The translations under genes were made by a program, and so were the position numbers. Below the pieces are notes generated by a model that made no database searches, was not told where the DNA came from, and saw nothing but the letters and a program-made list of their open reading frames with translations. From positions 39,293-103,292 of IMG/VR virus record IMGVR_UViG_3300017788_001394: DNA of 64,000 bases; one strand, written 5' to 3'. This document shows positions 62,213 to 64,000 of this stretch, piece by piece. The DNA comes from a virus. Position 1 is the stretch's first letter; every line of letters starts with the position of its first letter.

Positions 62213-62802
62213 TAAATGAATCCTTGTCCGTATAGACTACCCGATACAAATTCAGGCATATTGAACACTTGTTTTTGTTTGTCCGGTGTAACAATTGGCA
62301 TTAAATCTAGTGCAATAGTCTGTACAGTAGGTAACGCAACACCTCCAAATTCTTTTAAATCCGTGTCGCTTGACAACACCATTGAAAAGCTACCAACTTG
62401 AACTCTTACTTCTTTAAATAATCCCAAACCGCTAAATCGTAATACCGGCGGCGGGGTACCAGCGAGTGGATCTTTCACCCCGTAAAACATTTTTGTAACA
62501 CTTCTCAAAAAGTGTATAACTCCTTGTAAGTAAGCGTGTTCCTCATCTGTTACTTGAGAAAATTGTGCTGTTACTTGCAACATGGGCGAAGGAGTATTGC
62601 TATATGCATTGAAACTATAGTTAGTATGTGTCATGCTATACGGACTATAGATCACTGATTGTGAATAAGAAATATCAGGCTGGTTAGGAAACACTATTCC
62701 GCCATGGCGTCTTAAAATTTCTGCAGGTCCTTTACAATAAAAATTTACTGCTCCGGGTGCTGTTCTTAAAAATACTCTGTTACCGCTACTCACGCCGCTC
62801 AT
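62212..62802 (-). CDS. Baseplate-tail tube junction protein (gp48/gp54-like)
   Basis: A 196-residue protein. GLFKEVRVQVGSFSMVLSSDTDL, with GGVALPTVQTIALDLMPIV, has the beta-rich layout of tube-cap proteins that initiate tail-tube growth (T4 gp48/gp54), and the neighbouring region (TDEEHAYLQGVIHFLRSVTKMFYG) is a conserved helix. Which of gp48 or gp54 it corresponds to is not decided. A late box (62849-62857) and AAAGGT ribosome-binding site precede ATG 62802, so it begins the baseplate transcript that continues to 57026 and beyond. Confidence 0.6.
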   Translation of the reverse strand: MSGVSSGNRVFLRTAPGAVNFYCKGPAEILRRHGGIVFPNQPDISYSQSVIYSPYSMTHTNYSFNAYSNTPSPMLQVTAQFSQVTDEEHAYLQGVIHFLRSVTKMFYGVKDPLAGTPPPVLRFSGLGLFKEVRVQVGSFSMVLSSDTDLKEFGGVALPTVQTIALDLMPIVTPDKQKQVFNMPEFVSGSLYGQGFI

Positions 62803-62848
62803 TATACACTTACCTTTTTTGACAAATAAATATGTTACTGTCTCTTAT

Positions 62849-62857
62849 ATATTTATC
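62849..62857 (-). promoter_or_regulatory. Late promoter box GATAAATAT heading the baseplate operon
   Basis: On the minus strand TTCGATAAATATATAAG lies 47 bases upstream of ATG 62802, leaving room for a normal leader with AAAGGT. It is the upstream-most late box of the structural cluster. Confidence 0.65.
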
Positions 62858-62882
62858 GAATAATTATATTAGTATATAATGA

Positions 62883-62911
62883 TTGACATTTATACGAATG
62901 TATACTATATT
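62883..62911 (+). promoter_or_regulatory. Sigma70-like promoter for the late sigma factor gene
   Basis: TTGACA (62883-62888), a 17-base spacer and TATATT (62906-62911) form a strong host-type promoter 25 bases before ATG 62937. The spacer contains the inverted repeat TATAC-GAAT-GTATA. It lies back to back with the late box of the baseplate operon. Confidence 0.75.
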
Positions 62912-62936
62912 AAAAAATAAATCTAAGGAATTTTTA

Positions 62937-63812
62937 ATGAAAAGAGTAAATTATCTTAATAACAAAGATATGTTAACAGAAATACACAAAAGCAAACTTT
63001 CATACTGTCACTTATTAGAAAAAGAACACGGACGTTATGATGTTATAGTTGACGAATACAACGATATATTCACCGACGACATAATTCAACTAGCTAAAGA
63101 AAACCGTGCATATCAATTAACCGTAGAATCATATGAAGCTGCATATTTAGATTGGTATAACAATAGTAAAAAACTAAAAGACAAACCTAAAGTAGCAGAT
63201 CATCGAGTACACGCAGCAGACATACCTACCGAAGATTTAATATTCAGAGTTATGACTTATGAACATGTACCACTGGAACCGGGTCGTAAATCAAAACCAA
63301 AAACTACTGCAGACGCACATTCTAAATGTAATTTCCCTCCATTTAAACACTTTAAATCCATTGACAATGAAATGCGTGAAGTAGTACGTAGCCATTGGAA
63401 AGGTGGTTTCGACAACGGTCATTTTAGTGTAGACCACGGAACCGTAACAAACAACTTAGCAAAAATGTATATTAAACTATGTGAGCGTTATAGTATGCGT
63501 AGTAACTGGAGAGGATATACTTACGTTGACGAAATGCGTAGCCATGCATTACTACAGTTGAGTCAAATTGGATTGCAGTTTAACGAACACAAATCACAAA
63601 ACCCGTTTGCTTACTATACTGCCGCTGTTACTAACAGTTTTACAAGAGTTTTGAATTTAGAAAAACGTAATCAAAACATAAGAGATGATCTATTACAAGA
63701 AAACGGACAGCTACCATCATTTAGTAGACAAATTGATCACGAAATAGCAGAACGAGCAAAGTGGGATGAACAAATGGCTGCAGAACACAAAGACGCTGGT
63801 TACAACATTTGA
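62937..63812 (+). CDS. 55: Late-transcription sigma factor, gp55-like
   Basis: The protein has 291 residues from ATG 62937, with AAGGAA at 62925-62930; an 18-codon upstream extension (from TTG 62883) would lie inside the promoter and is rejected. The C-terminal part resembles T4 gp55: WRGYTYVDEMRSHALLQL followed by SQNPFAYYTAAVTNSFTRVLN, the diverged sigma region 2 that reads TATAAATA promoters. The N-terminal 160 residues, including KCNFPPFKHFKSIDNEM, are an extension absent from the 185-residue T4 protein and may replace a separate factor or bind RNA polymerase. Its own promoter is sigma70-like, as expected for a gene needed before late transcription. Confidence 0.85.
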   Translation: MKRVNYLNNKDMLTEIHKSKLSYCHLLEKEHGRYDVIVDEYNDIFTDDIIQLAKENRAYQLTVESYEAAYLDWYNNSKKLKDKPKVADHRVHAADIPTEDLIFRVMTYEHVPLEPGRKSKPKTTADAHSKCNFPPFKHFKSIDNEMREVVRSHWKGGFDNGHFSVDHGTVTNNLAKMYIKLCERYSMRSNWRGYTYVDEMRSHALLQLSQIGLQFNEHKSQNPFAYYTAAVTNSFTRVLNLEKRNQNIRDDLLQENGQLPSFSRQIDHEIAERAKWDEQMAAEHKDAGYNI

Positions 63813-63877
63813 GTTAACTTTTGTTTAACATCACGGTTGGACAAAATAATAAAAATTATCAATTTTTGGAGAACGAC

Positions 63878-64000
63878 ATGAAAAACTTTATTGCTGCTCT
63901 ATTACTTACTACCACTGTTGCCTACGCAGAAGGCGATGCTGCTCAAGGCGAAAAACAATATAAAAAATGTGCTGTTTGCCATACCGTCGAAGAAGGTGGA
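63878..64000 (+). CDS. c-type cytochrome precursor, C-terminus beyond window
   Basis: The gene starts at ATG 63878 with TTGGAGAA eight to twelve bases upstream; 41 codons are visible. MKNFIAALLLTTTVAYA is a signal peptide with AYA cleavage, and EGDAAQGEKQYKKCAVCHTV shows the CxxCH haem-attachment motif (C32, C35, H36) in the spacing of class I cytochrome c of the c552/c2 kind common in alphaproteobacteria. Such proteins carry electrons in the periplasm, for example between bc1 complex and oxidase. An unusual cargo for a phage. Because only the first third is seen and the gene is the last in the window, a join to host DNA or a chimeric contig cannot be ruled out. Confidence 0.85.
   Translation, partial: MKNFIAALLLTTTVAYAEGDAAQGEKQYKKCAVCHTVEEGG

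Noticed and set aside
1-64000. tRNA genes, CRISPR arrays, insertion sequences, integrase or attachment sites
   Set aside because: No cloverleaf, regular spaced repeat, transposase, integrase or terminal repeat was recognised on reading; an automated tRNA and repeat scan would be needed to exclude weak cases.

Overview
The window reads as part of the genome of a large, AT-rich, T4-like tailed virus (myovirus), probably marine. The evidence is a syntenic baseplate cluster (gp48/54-like, gp53-like, hub and spike proteins, gp25, gp6 and a 3,692-residue structural protein), a gp55-type late sigma factor, and repeated TATAAATA/GATAAATA late-promoter boxes. Many accessory proteins look like those of marine cyanophages and pelagiphages. 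The host cannot be fixed from sequence alone; a DUF6614-like protein and an alphaproteobacterial-style cytochrome c suggest a marine alphaproteobacterium.

Layout. 1-3.4 kb: end of a radical SAM gene, then a small late operon with an amidinotransferase-like enzyme. 3.4-11.3 kb (minus): P-loop/sulfotransferase-like proteins, a complete Na+/solute symporter, methyltransferases, a glycosyltransferase-like protein, a carbamoyltransferase and a GDPD-like protein. 11.4-18.4 kb (minus, with an island of decaying plus-strand genes at 15.2-16.4 kb): two sugar/alcohol-activation modules (kinase, nucleotidyltransferase-HAD, radical SAM, HisC-like aminotransferase; and nucleotidyltransferase, HAD, methyltransferase). 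18.5-32 kb (plus): a compact operon of six twitch-type radical SAM enzymes interleaved with a 2OG-Fe(II) oxygenase, SGNH-like proteins, a methyltransferase and a kinase-like protein. 32-39.1 kb (minus): two more radical SAM enzymes and three GT-A-like glycosyltransferase candidates. 39.2-62.8 kb (minus): tail-fibre and baseplate genes. 62.9-64 kb (plus): the late sigma factor from a sigma70-type promoter, then the start of a secreted c-type cytochrome.

How the genes may work together. The structural half builds baseplate and fibres and is probably transcribed late, through the gp55-like factor acting on GATAAATA boxes. The accessory half has the composition of a glycan or surface-decoration factory: NTP transferases, HAD phosphatases, kinases, aminotransferase, carbamoyltransferase, methyltransferases and glycosyltransferases, together with ten radical SAM enzymes, eight of which carry an N-terminal auxiliary FeS (twitch) motif. 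The substrate of this set is not identifiable from sequence. The symporter and the cytochrome c are candidate auxiliary metabolic genes acting on host transport and respiration. No tRNA, CRISPR array or insertion sequence was recognised.
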